Shown here: positions 1 to 6,630 of the stretch, one piece after another
Position numbering within the stretch: the first letter of the stretch is position 1
Layout: every line of letters begins with the position of its first letter
Assembly: GCA_946545105.1 (NCBI GenBank)
Contig: CAMNMY010000015.1
Location: 1-9,836, forward strand
Direction of reading: 5' to 3'
Origin: an uncultured Clostridia bacterium
Lineage (GTDB): Bacteria > Bacillota_A > Clostridia > Christensenellales > UBA3700
DNA: 9,836 nucleotides
Notes under the pieces: model-generated
Seen by the model: only the letters and a program-made list of their open reading frames with translations
Databases searched by the model: none
What the model was told of the DNA's origin: nothing
Translations under genes and position numbers: made by a program

Positions 1-1
1 T

Positions 2-175
2 ATCGAAGTTGAGGATGATGGAATTGGTTTTAATATGGAAGATATAAACTTTGATAATGTGCATGTCGGACTTAATAATATTAAGTATCGTCTAAATACA
101 ATGTGTAGGTCAGATGTAAGCATAAATAGCGAAATTGGAAAAGGAACGAAAATAACAGTTATTATTTATAAGTAG
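2..175 (+). CDS. Sensor histidine kinase, C-terminal fragment (LytS/YesM-like ATPase domain)
   Basis: Only the last 57 codons lie in the window; the gene begins upstream. The fragment is the end of a HATPase_c ATP-binding domain. It shows a G1 box (DDGIGF, near the start), a G2 box of the form GLNNIKYRL, and a final IGKGTKITV strand with the GxGT signature. The GLxNIxxRL form of the G2 box is typical of the LytS/YesM group, whose members are usually membrane sensors that autophosphorylate on a histidine and pass the phosphate to a response regulator. The stop codon lies 7 bp before the response-regulator start, so the two are surely co-transcribed and form a cognate pair. The sensor region, and so the stimulus, cannot be seen. 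Confidence 0.88.
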   Translation: MEVEDDGIGFNMEDINFDNVHVGLNNIKYRLNTMCRSDVSINSEIGKGTKITVIIYK

Positions 176-182
176 GTGAAGA

Positions 183-944
183 ATGAGAATTGTATTAGCT
201 GATGATGAAGAATTGCAATTAGTTCGCTTAACAGATGTTGTTAAAAAGGTGCTGGGTGATGGAAATGAATATTTAAGTTACTCAAATCCAGTTAAGGCAT
301 TTGAAGAGAATAAGAATGCGCAAATTGATATAGCATTTTTAGATATAGAAATGCCAGTATTAAATGGCATCCAATTAGCAAAGAAGTTAAAGGCAATAAA
401 TCCACAAGTAAATATTATTTTCGTTACAGCATATGATTCGTATGCGCTAGAGGCACATAAACTCCATGCATCAGGCTATATTATAAAACCTGTAAATGAA
501 GCAGGTGTAAAACAAGAAATCGAAGGATTGAGATATCCAATTGAAATGGCCTCAAAGAAAAAACTTCAAGTTAAATGCTTTGGAAACTTTGAAGTGTTTG
601 CAAATGGATCTCCTTTGAAATTCCAAAGAAGCAAATCAAAAGAATTATTTGCGTATCTTGTAGATAGAGAAGGGGCATCTGCAAATATTAATGAATTAAA
701 TGCTATTTTGTGGGAAGAAGATAAAAGTTCTTATTTACGTAATTTGATTGCAGATATTCAAACAACGCTAAAGCAAGTCGGCGCGGAAGATGTTTTTATT
801 AAAAGACACAATGAGTGCTATATAAACGTTGATATGATAGATTGCGATGCATATGAATATAAGCGTAATAATCCAACCGCAGTAATGATGTATAGAGGTG
901 AATATATGGCTCAATATTCTTGGCCAATATTTAAATATGAATAA
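183..944 (+). CDS. Response regulator: REC domain plus SARP-like winged helix
   Basis: This 253-residue protein is the cytoplasmic partner of the kinase just upstream. Residues 1-118 are a receiver domain with acidic pocket D7/D8, phosphoacceptor D54 (FLDIEMP), T82 and K102 (IKP). Residues about 128-218 form an OmpR/SARP-type winged helix (LQVKCFGNFEVFANG at the first strands), expected to bind DNA. SARP-family response regulators (COG3947 type) normally continue into a BTAD helical domain. Here the chain stops soon after YRGEYMAQYSW (237-247), which resembles the opening of a BTAD. It is either a naturally short subfamily or a remnant. The start is supported by AGGTGA at 174-179, overlapping the kinase stop. 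Target genes are unknown. Confidence 0.9.
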   Translation: MRIVLADDEELQLVRLTDVVKKVLGDGNEYLSYSNPVKAFEENKNAQIDIAFLDIEMPVLNGIQLAKKLKAINPQVNIIFVTAYDSYALEAHKLHASGYIIKPVNEAGVKQEIEGLRYPIEMASKKKLQVKCFGNFEVFANGSPLKFQRSKSKELFAYLVDREGASANINELNAILWEEDKSSYLRNLIADIQTTLKQVGAEDVFIKRHNECYINVDMIDCDAYEYKRNNPTAVMMYRGEYMAQYSWPIFKYE

Positions 945-961
945 CTTGAAAGAAATGGAAA

Positions 962-993
962 TGGCCCTTGATTAATTCAAGGGCCAGATTTTT
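962..993. terminator. Intrinsic terminator between convergent genes
   Basis: A perfect stem, TGGCCCTTGA (962-971) and TCAAGGGCCA (977-986), with a 5-nt loop is followed by GATTTTT on the plus strand, so it ends the two-component operon. On the minus strand the same stem is followed by a T-rich run (ATTTCCATTTCTTTC), so it can also terminate the convergent flavoprotein gene that stops at 998. Confidence 0.88.
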
Positions 994-997
994 AATG

Positions 998-1615
998 CTA
1001 TTTAATAAAATTTGTCCAAGATATTTCTTCTTGTGGAGGAAGGCCGAACTTCTCTTTACCTAATGCAATTGATTTCATCAAAAATACCATATTTCTTGCA
1101 ACAAATCTTGCGTTTTGAATACCTTCGTCATCATTTTCTACTTGTCCTGGATTGCTTCCAAATCCATCATTCCAATATCTACCAGAAGCAATTGGCATTT
1201 GCGAAATAGTGAAGTATTTGTTTATAACATCAAATGTAGCTGTAGTGCCTGCACGTCTTGCTGTTGCGAATGCTGCTGCAACTTTCATACGTTTGTCTGC
1301 ATGACAACTAAAGAATAATCTATCTAAGAAACTAATAACAGTTCCGTTTGGTGATGCATAATAAACAGGAGTAGCGACAATAAGCCCATCTGCTTCTTCA
1401 AATAGTTTAGCTGCTTTATTTACTTCGTCGTCAAATACGCATTTGCCAGTTTTTGCGCAGCTTCTGCAAGCAATGCATCCTCTTATTGATTTATTTCCAA
1501 TATCCATAATGTCATATTGAATGTTTTCTGCATCAAATATTTTTGTTGTTTCTTCAAGCAATCTTTTTGAATTACTATTAGCTCTTGGGCTACCATTTAT
1601 AATCAAAACTTTCAT
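998..1615 (-). CDS. Flavodoxin-fold NAD(P)H-dependent FMN reductase, iron-sulfur-flavoprotein type
   Basis: A 205-residue cytoplasmic protein of the WrbA/Isf class of flavin oxidoreductases. The FMN-phosphate loop is NGSPRANSNS (7-16) and a second flavin-contact segment is TPVYYASPNG (82-91). Residues C47, C50, C53 and C59 form CX2CX2CX5C, the compact spacing that binds a [4Fe-4S] cluster in archaeal and clostridial iron-sulfur flavoproteins. Cluster binding here is inferred. A MPIASGRYWN segment (140-149) resembles the later part of related reductases. The frame is open for 16 more codons upstream, but the start at 1615 is chosen because GGAG lies 7 nt before it and the beta-strand MKVLIINGSP begins there. 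It is divergent from rubredoxin, which suggests a shared role in electron transfer. The physiological substrate is unknown. Confidence 0.87.
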   Translation of the reverse strand: MKVLIINGSPRANSNSKRLLEETTKIFDAENIQYDIMDIGNKSIRGCIACRSCAKTGKCVFDDEVNKAAKLFEEADGLIVATPVYYASPNGTVISFLDRLFFSCHADKRMKVAAAFATARRAGTTATFDVINKYFTISQMPIASGRYWNDGFGSNPGQVENDDEGIQNARFVARNMVFLMKSIALGKEKFGLPPQEEISWTNFIK

Positions 1616-1644
1616 AAAAATACTCCAAATTTGTAATATATTAG

Positions 1645-1673
1645 ATTTTATCGGCATATTCAAAAAAAATCAA
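1645..1673 (-). promoter_or_regulatory. Promoter of the minus-strand flavoprotein gene
   Basis: Reading the minus strand, TTGATT (1673-1668) and TAAAAT (1650-1645) are separated by 17 bp, close to the sigma-A consensus. Transcription would begin near 1638, giving a leader of about 23 nt before the ATG at 1615. Its -35 box is only 3 bp from that of the divergent rubredoxin promoter. Confidence 0.7.
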
Positions 1674-1676
1674 GCA

Positions 1677-1705
1677 TTGAAAAACCATAATAAATATGAT
1701 ATATT
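1677..1705 (+). promoter_or_regulatory. Promoter of the rubredoxin gene
   Basis: TTGAAA (1677-1682), a 17-bp spacer and TATATT (1700-1705) match the sigma-A pattern well. A short dyad, CCATAA (1685-1690) and TTATGG (1705-1710), lies across the spacer and -10 box and could be a regulator site, though its interior is not symmetric. No clear PerR or Rex box is seen. Confidence 0.72.
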
Positions 1706-1734
1706 TATGGCATAGAATAAAGGAGGGATTGTTT

Positions 1735-1890
1735 ATGAAGTATGTATGTAGCGTATGCGGATACGAATATGATGAAGAATTGGGCGATGAAGCAAACGGA
1801 ATCGCACCTGGCACAAAATTTGAGGATCTTCCAGAAGATTTTGTATGTCCACTATGTGGGGTTGGCAAAGACCAATTTGAACAAGCTTAA
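1735..1890 (+). CDS. Rubredoxin
   Basis: A 51-residue classical rubredoxin, a small cytoplasmic electron carrier with one iron held by four cysteines. The ligands are C5 and C8 (CSVCGY) and C38 and C41 (CPLCG). The family hallmarks YEYDEELGD and PEDFVCPLC are present, and the length is normal for the family. The start at 1735 is preceded by a strong AGGAGGG (1721-1727). The open frame extends 13 codons further upstream, but that region holds the promoter and Shine-Dalgarno. In anaerobes rubredoxin passes electrons from NAD(P)H-linked flavoproteins to rubrerythrin or oxygen reductases. Rubrerythrin and two flavoproteins are encoded nearby, which fits that chain. It has its own promoter and is followed by a terminator, so a short abundant mRNA is likely. 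Confidence 0.96.
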   Translation: MKYVCSVCGYEYDEELGDEANGIAPGTKFEDLPEDFVCPLCGVGKDQFEQA

Positions 1891-1905
1891 AAAATAGCAA
1901 AATAA

Positions 1906-1930
1906 GGAGAGGCACGTCCTCTCCCTTTTT
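1906..1930 (+). terminator. Intrinsic terminator after rubredoxin
   Basis: A perfect 7-bp stem GGAGAGG (1906-1912) and CCTCTCC (1918-1924) with loop CACGT is followed by CTTTTT. It ends 17 bp before the beta-mannosidase start. No convincing promoter lies between, so it may work as a partial terminator that lets some transcripts continue downstream. Confidence 0.82.
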
Positions 1931-1946
1931 GCGCAACGAGGGTTAA

Positions 1947-4346
1947 ATGGAAAAGGTTATATTAAATGGAGAATGGGATATTAAGTCCCAAAATGAGAAA
2001 TTTGTATTAAAAGGAGATGTTCCAGGTACAGATTTTGGAAATCTTATCAAAAAAGGATTGATTGTTAATCCACTTATTTCTGGAGTAGAACAAGAAGCAT
2101 TAGAAACTGCTGAAAATGATTTTACATTTTCTAGAGAGTTTAAAATTCAAAAGAGTTTATTAGATTATAAGTATGTAGCATTACGTTGTGAATGCGTAGA
2201 TACTTTATGCGATATTTATGTCAATGACGTAAAGGTTGCCGTATTAAATAATGCATATTTACCTTTGAATGTAGACATCAAATCTAGTTTAAAGGATGGA
2301 AATAATACAATTAGAATTGAATTTAAATCAGCATATAAATATATTAGAGATAGACAAAAAAAGGATCCACTTCCTTCTAACTTTAATGGCGTTGATGGAA
2401 TTCCTTATATTAGAAAACCAGGATGCCATTTCGGATGGGATTGGGGTCCATGCGTTCCATATTGCGGAATCTTAGATGATATTTATCTAAAAGCATATAA
2501 CGAAGAAATTACAGATATTGCTATTAAGCAAGAAACAACAAAAGAGATTTCAAAGTTAACAATATCTGCAAATGGAGCAAAAGAAATTAAAATTCTTGAT
2601 CCAAAGGGTAAAGAGATTAAAGTTGTTAACGGAAAGGCTGAGATTAAGAATCCAGAACTTTGGTATACAAGAGAATTATCTCAAAAAGATGAACAACCTT
2701 TATACAGCGTTGTATTAAAAAACGATGAAGAAGAAGTTGTAAAGAAGATTGGTTTAAGAGATTTGTATTTATCTCAAGTAAAAGATCAATATGGTACAGA
2801 TTTTAGCATTATGCTAAATGGAGAAAGAGTGTTTGCAAAGGGTGGTAATTTAATTCCATTTGCAGCAATATATGAAGATATTACAAAAGAGATGATAGAT
2901 TACTATATTAATCTAGCTGTTAAATCTAACTTCAATATCATAAGAGTTTGGGGTGGTGGCAGCTATGCGGATGAATATCTATTATCTGAATGTGATAGAT
3001 TAGGTATTTTAATTTGGCAAGACTTCTGTTTTGCTTGTCAATTATATCCATTCTATGAAGAAGATTTCTTAAAGAGTGTTGTTTCTGAAATTGAATACAA
3101 CGTTAAGAGAATGTCTCTTCACCCATCAGTAGCAATTTATGCTGGTAACAACGAAGTTGAAACAATCTATTCTTGGATGCCAAAATCTACAAAGTTACTT
3201 GTATGGTTAAAGAAGTTCTTCTATGAAATTATGCCAGCAACACTTAAGGATATTACACAAGTATCATATATTCCAACATCACCACTTGGAACAGATTTTA
3301 TGAAGGATATTTCTTCAGATAATTATGGCGATACACATATGTGGAATGTATGGCATGGATTAAAGAAACTTGATTATTATCAACAAAGACATTCAAGATT
3401 CTTATCTGAATTTGGTCTTGAATCACTTCCTTCAAATAAAGCGATCAACACATTCTGTTCAAAGCCTGAAGATTTCAATATTACATCAAAGGCATTCAAT
3501 GCTCACCAAAAGTGTATAGGCGGTAATAAGAAGATGTTGTTCTATTTAACAGAAATGTTTGATTTCCCAAAGACATTCGATTCATTACCTTATATGACAG
3601 GTATAGTTCAATCTGAATGTATTAAGAACGCAGCTGTTCATTTTAGACAAAACAAGGGAAGATGTAATGGTGCAATCTATTGGCAATACAACGATGTTTG
3701 GAATTGTCCAAGCTGGGCATCAGTAGACTTTGAAGGAGTTCCAAAGGCGCTTCAATATAAAGCAAAAGAATTCTTTGCTCCAGTTGCAGTTACATGTAAA
3801 AAGCAAGATGGACGTGCAATTATCTTTGCACATAACGATACTTTATTTGAAAAGTCTTTTGATATTAAAGTTGAAGAATACAAGATAAAAGATAATTCTC
3901 TAATCAATACTTACGAAACAAAGATGACGTTAGGCAAGAACTCATTTAAAAAAGTTGTAGTATTAGAGCCTAAAAAAGACTCAGTTTTGAAGATTACATA
4001 CAATGGCGAGGTAATTTACGAAATCATGAATAAGGTTTCTGCATTGCCTCTAAATAAGGTTAATTTTGAAACAGAGCAAAAAGGTAAAACCTTTACAATT
4101 AAAGCAGATAACTTTGCTTACAATGTATGTGTAGATACAGATGCTATTGCAAGTGAAAACTATTTCTCTCTATTAAAGGGTGAAAGCAAAACAATAACTT
4201 TTGATAAAGAGCCAAGTTATATAAATATAATTTGTGCAAACAATATCGAATATGAAAAGAGCAAGCTTCATAAATTCTTCTTTAGATTATTCTATAGACT
4301 AGAGCCAATGAATATTGCAAATTTCATTTATTATTCAAGAACATAA
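1947..4346 (+). CDS. Glycoside hydrolase family 2 beta-mannosidase, cytoplasmic
   Basis: A 799-residue exo-beta-mannosidase, expected to release mannose from beta-mannosides such as short manno-oligosaccharides. The N-terminal jelly-roll sugar-binding domain spans about 1-185. It includes the segment HFGWDWGP (161-168), characteristic of beta-mannosidases within GH2. An immunoglobulin-like domain spans about 186-275, and the TIM barrel about 276-610. The acid/base is E403 in AGNNEVE, the nucleophile E488 in LSEFGLE. The tail to 799 forms further beta-sandwich domains. No signal peptide is visible, so the substrate must be imported. A short GAGGG (1938-1942) lies 4 nt before the ATG. The stop is 15 bp before rubrerythrin, so it shares that operon. 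No sugar transporter or mannan gene lies nearby, which makes the setting odd. Exact substrate is unproven. Confidence 0.93.
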   Translation: MEKVILNGEWDIKSQNEKFVLKGDVPGTDFGNLIKKGLIVNPLISGVEQEALETAENDFTFSREFKIQKSLLDYKYVALRCECVDTLCDIYVNDVKVAVLNNAYLPLNVDIKSSLKDGNNTIRIEFKSAYKYIRDRQKKDPLPSNFNGVDGIPYIRKPGCHFGWDWGPCVPYCGILDDIYLKAYNEEITDIAIKQETTKEISKLTISANGAKEIKILDPKGKEIKVVNGKAEIKNPELWYTRELSQKDEQPLYSVVLKNDEEEVVKKIGLRDLYLSQVKDQYGTDFSIMLNGERVFAKGGNLIPFAAIYEDITKEMIDYYINLAVKSNFNIIRVWGGGSYADEYLLSECDRLGILIWQDFCFACQLYPFYEEDFLKSVVSEIEYNVKRMSLHPSVAIYAGNNEVETIYSWMPKSTKLLVWLKKFFYEIMPATLKDITQVSYIPTSPLGTDFMKDISSDNYGDTHMWNVWHGLKKLDYYQQRHSRFLSEFGLESLPSNKAINTFCSKPEDFNITSKAFNAHQKCIGGNKKMLFYLTEMFDFPKTFDSLPYMTGIVQSECIKNAAVHFRQNKGRCNGAIYWQYNDVWNCPSWASVDFEGVPKALQYKAKEFFAPVAVTCKKQDGRAIIFAHNDTLFEKSFDIKVEEYKIKDNSLINTYETKMTLGKNSFKKVVVLEPKKDSVLKITYNGEVIYEIMNKVSALPLNKVNFETEQKGKTFTIKADNFAYNVCVDTDAIASENYFSLLKGESKTITFDKEPSYINIICANNIEYEKSKLHKFFFRLFYRLEPMNIANFIYYSRT

Positions 4347-4361
4347 AAAAGGAGGTCCACT

Positions 4362-4895
4362 ATGGATTTGAAAGGAACAAAGACAGAAAAGAATTTAAGA
4401 GATGCATTTGCTGGTGAAAGCCAAGCAAGAAACAAGTACACATATTTTGCATCTGTTGCAAAGAAAGAAGGCTATGAGCAAATCGCTGAGATCTTCTTAA
4501 AGACAGCAGATAATGAAAAAGAACATGCAAAAATGTGGTTCAAAGAATTAAAGGGTATTGGTGATACAAAAACTAACCTTGCTACTGCAGCTGATGGTGA
4601 GAACTATGAGTGGACAGATATGTATGAACAATTTGCAAAAGATGCAGAAGCCGAAGGCTTTGTAGAACTTGCGAAGAAGTTTAGAGCAGTAGGCCAAATT
4701 GAAAAGGCTCATGAAGAAAGATATAGAAAGCTTTTGAAAAATGTTGAGATGCAAGCTGTATTTGCAAAATCTGAAGAAAAGATGTGGGAATGCAGAAACT
4801 GTGGCCATTTAGTAATTGGAAAAGAAGCTCCAGAAGTTTGCCCAGTATGTAACCATCCACAAAGCTATTTTGAGGTTAGAAAAGAGAATTATTAA
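4362..4895 (+). CDS. rbr: Rubrerythrin (peroxide-reducing diiron protein)
   Basis: A 177-residue rubrerythrin, which in anaerobes reduces hydrogen peroxide to water with electrons from rubredoxin. The ferritin-like four-helix domain (about 1-135) has the expected ligands: E19 (AGES), E52 and H55 (NEKEHAK), E83 and D86 (YEWTDMY), and E114 and H117 (IEKAHEER). The position of D86 is Glu in the Desulfovibrio protein; Asp is a conservative change. A C-terminal rubredoxin-like domain carries C144/C147 (CRNC) and C160/C163 (CPVC). Length is normal. A strong AAGGAGGT (4349-4356) lies 5 nt before the start. It follows the beta-mannosidase by 15 bp and overlaps the next flavoprotein by one base. With rubredoxin upstream, this points to a peroxide-detoxification chain. 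Confidence 0.96.
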   Translation: MDLKGTKTEKNLRDAFAGESQARNKYTYFASVAKKEGYEQIAEIFLKTADNEKEHAKMWFKELKGIGDTKTNLATAADGENYEWTDMYEQFAKDAEAEGFVELAKKFRAVGQIEKAHEERYRKLLKNVEMQAVFAKSEEKMWECRNCGHLVIGKEAPEVCPVCNHPQSYFEVRKENY

Positions 4896-5590
4896 TGAAA
4901 GTAGTTTTAATCAGTGGCAAGAACGCAAAAGGATCAACTTATCATATTGCTAAGCAAGTAGCAGATAAGATTGGAGGAGAAACAAAAGAGTTTTTCTTAC
5001 CAAAAGATTTTGGCGAATTTTGTTTAGGCTGTACGCAATGCTTTATGAAGGATGAAAAACTTTGTCCTCATTATGAAAAGTTACAACCAATAACAGATGC
5101 AATGCTTGAAGCAGATGTAATCATATTTGATAGCCCAGTATATGTATATCATGCAACTGGTCAGATGAAGGCTTTTTTGGATCACTATGGATCGATATGG
5201 ATGTCTCATTCGCCAAGAGAAGAGATGTTTAAAAAACAAGGAGTTTGCATAGCAACAGCTGCTGGCGCTGGTATGAAATCCACAATAAAAGACATGGCAG
5301 ATAGCTTATTCTTCTGGGGCGTACCAAAGATATATAAATATGGAGTTGCAGTTCAAGCAATCAATTGGGATGCAATATCTGAAAAGAAAAAGGCAGCCAT
5401 TGATATAAATACAACAAAGATTGCAAATCAAATCATTAAGAAAAATGGCAAGGTAAAACCTGGCATTAAAACAAAAGGCTTTTTCGCTATTATGCGTATG
5501 GTTCAAAAGAAAATGGCATGGTGCGAAAAAGACAAAAAATATTGGGATGAAAAAGGATGGACAAAAAAAGTCCGTCCTTGGAACAAATAA
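4895..5590 (+). CDS. Flavodoxin-fold NAD(P)H oxidoreductase, iron-sulfur-flavoprotein type
   Basis: A 231-residue cytoplasmic protein, a distant relative of the minus-strand flavoprotein. The FMN loop is SGKNAKGSTY (7-16) and the second flavin segment is SPVYVYHATG (80-89). C43, C46, C49 and C57 form CX2CX2CX7C, within the range described for [4Fe-4S]-binding iron-sulfur flavoproteins; a cluster is inferred. The C-terminus (about 193-230) is basic and tryptophan-rich (DKKYWDEKGW), as in related clostridial reductases. The ATG overlaps the rubrerythrin stop (TAATG) and has no good Shine-Dalgarno of its own, so it is probably translated by coupling. This makes it a plausible electron donor to rubrerythrin or rubredoxin, but no substrate is proven. 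The last codons hold a strong hairpin (5553-5579). Confidence 0.87.
   Translation: MKVVLISGKNAKGSTYHIAKQVADKIGGETKEFFLPKDFGEFCLGCTQCFMKDEKLCPHYEKLQPITDAMLEADVIIFDSPVYVYHATGQMKAFLDHYGSIWMSHSPREEMFKKQGVCIATAAGAGMKSTIKDMADSLFFWGVPKIYKYGVAVQAINWDAISEKKKAAIDINTTKIANQIIKKNGKVKPGIKTKGFFAIMRMVQKKMAWCEKDKKYWDEKGWTKKVRPWNK
5553..5579 (+). other. Hairpin at the end of the flavoprotein coding region
   Basis: AAGGATGGAC (5553-5562) and GTCCGTCCTT (5570-5579) pair over 10 bp with one G-U, enclosing a loop of seven A. No T-tract follows, so it is not a standard terminator. It may be a processing or mRNA-stabilising element between the flavoprotein and PAP2 genes. Confidence 0.5.
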
Positions 5591-5611
5591 ACTAATTGTA
5601 AGGGGATTATT

Positions 5612-6559
5612 ATGAAGAATATGCGTATTCCAATTCTAAGTGCAATAGGATTGGCAATTTTAGGACTAATTTTTGGTTCAATTTTTGATTTAAAATTATC
5701 TCAAGCGATAGCTTCTCCAACAAATGGATTTGGATTGTTCTTCTCAGTTATTGGACCAACAATCGGATTTTGCGGATTAGCATTTATAGGTGGAGGATTC
5801 TTTGCTATATCATTTAAACAACAAAAGATGTGGATTAGAATCGTTTATATAGCCTTAGCAGTGGTTGCATTGGCAATTACGGTAAATTATTCAGGAAAAG
5901 AATATTTTGGCGTAAATGGGTTCTATAATAAGGCGCCACAAATTGTTGGATATTTAACAGCTGCTATTTGTGGACTTGCTGCAGAGGTTGGTGGCTATTT
6001 TGTATTTAAAGATTGTGAAAATGCAAAAGCTTGGATTCCATTCCTTTGTGTTTATATAGTATTGCTACTTGTTTTGCTGGGTGGTATTACTATTTTGAAA
6101 GACATCATGCATCGTCCAAGATATAGAACTGTATCACAAGGTTTAGTTGAATTCCATGCTTGGTGGCAAAGATGTTCAAATTATAAAGAATTAATGGCAG
6201 AATTTGGTTACACTAAAGAAGAGTTTAAATCATTCCCATCTGGACATACTGGTGAAGCATCTATTTTGATGGTTGTTGCTGTGTTTGCTCCATTGGCGCA
6301 TGAAAAGCTTAAAAAGATTCAATTGCCTTTATTTATTGGGGCATGCGCATTTGTTGTATTAATTGCTATTTCTCGTATACTTGCAGCCGCTCACTATTTA
6401 AGCGATGTTTCTATGGGAGCTTTGTTGACATTAATATTTACTTGCATAGCAAATGAAGTAGTAATTTATATTGATTCAAAAATGGCAAAGAAAGCGCCAA
6501 TTGAAGAAGAAAATGCTCAAGTTGTTGAAGAGGAGCAAAAAGCGCAAGAAAGCGTTTAA
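5612..6559 (+). CDS. PAP2-family membrane phosphatase
   Basis: A 315-residue integral membrane protein with about seven or eight hydrophobic helices, roughly at 6-26, 42-66, 75-94, 110-132, 141-161, 214-229, 238-258 and 266-287. The three PAP2 phosphatase motifs are present: K163...R170 (KX6R, with Tyr at the usual Pro position after the Arg), PSGH (209-212) and SR...H...D (S254, R255, H261, D265). H212 and H261 are the expected catalytic histidines. Family members dephosphorylate lipid phosphates, for example undecaprenyl pyrophosphate or phosphatidic acid, near the outer membrane face. Which one applies here cannot be told. The C-terminal tail (289-315) is charged and glutamate-rich. AGGGG (5601-5605) precedes the start. 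It is the last gene of the redox operon, 21 bp after the flavoprotein. Confidence 0.88.
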   Translation: MKNMRIPILSAIGLAILGLIFGSIFDLKLSQAIASPTNGFGLFFSVIGPTIGFCGLAFIGGGFFAISFKQQKMWIRIVYIALAVVALAITVNYSGKEYFGVNGFYNKAPQIVGYLTAAICGLAAEVGGYFVFKDCENAKAWIPFLCVYIVLLLVLLGGITILKDIMHRPRYRTVSQGLVEFHAWWQRCSNYKELMAEFGYTKEEFKSFPSGHTGEASILMVVAVFAPLAHEKLKKIQLPLFIGACAFVVLIAISRILAAAHYLSDVSMGALLTLIFTCIANEVVIYIDSKMAKKAPIEEENAQVVEEEQKAQESV

Positions 6560-6568
6560 ATTACATTT

Positions 6569-6590
6569 CAAAATTAAATTTTGTATTTTT
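6569..6590 (+). terminator. Possible weak terminator after PAP2
   Basis: CAAAAT (6569-6574) and ATTTTG (6578-6583) form a short AT-only stem followed by TATTTTT. It is thermodynamically weak, but it is the only terminator-like element between the PAP2 stop and the next promoter. Confidence 0.3.
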
Positions 6591-6591
6591 G

Positions 6592-6621
6592 CGGGAATGT
6601 CTTGAAAATGGGACATTCCCG
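6592..6621. promoter_or_regulatory. Perfect inverted repeat in the WYL promoter, likely operator
   Basis: CGGGAATGTC (6592-6601) and GACATTCCCG (6612-6621) are exact reverse complements, 10 bp each, with a 10-bp gap. The left arm ends next to the -35 box and the right arm fills the spacer, so a bound dimer would block polymerase. No T-tract follows, so a terminator is unlikely. Autoregulation by the downstream WYL protein is the simplest inference. Confidence 0.65.
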
Positions 6622-6630
6622 TATTATAAT
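6602..6630 (+). promoter_or_regulatory. Near-consensus promoter of the WYL regulator gene
   Basis: TTGAAA (6602-6607), a 17-bp spacer and TATAAT (6625-6630) match the sigma-A consensus at 11 of 12 positions. Transcription should start near 6637, leaving a leader of about 26 nt with AAGGGG (6651-6656) before the ATG. The promoter is interleaved with the inverted repeat at 6592-6621. Confidence 0.85.

Noticed and set aside
1012..1318. Plus-strand small open frames opposite the flavoprotein gene, and similar antisense frames at 4548-4808, 5306-5506, 7787-8128 and 8386-8580.
   Set aside because: They lie opposite well-supported conserved genes, show no recognisable domain and are shadows of the coding strand.
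1616..1663. A 16-codon upstream extension of the minus flavoprotein.
   Set aside because: It runs through the leader and the -10 box, has no Shine-Dalgarno, and the flavodoxin fold begins at the internal Met at 1615.
1696..1734. A 13-codon upstream extension of rubredoxin.
   Set aside because: It contains the -10 box and the AGGAGGG Shine-Dalgarno; rubredoxins begin at the MKYVC segment.
1877..1906. TTGAAC near the end of rubredoxin as a -35 box for the beta-mannosidase gene.
   Set aside because: The -10 candidates at proper spacing (such as AAATAA) are poor, and the terminator at 1906-1930 lies directly downstream.
4201..4231. TTGATA and TATAAT within the end of the beta-mannosidase gene, as a possible internal promoter for rubrerythrin.
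   Set aside because: The spacer is 19 bp, too long for a good promoter, and such matches are frequent in AT-rich coding DNA. Rubrerythrin is explained by the operon.
6592..6621. The inverted repeat as an intrinsic terminator of PAP2.
   Set aside because: The sequence after the stem is TATTATAATGG, without a T-run, and both promoter hexamers interlock with the repeat.
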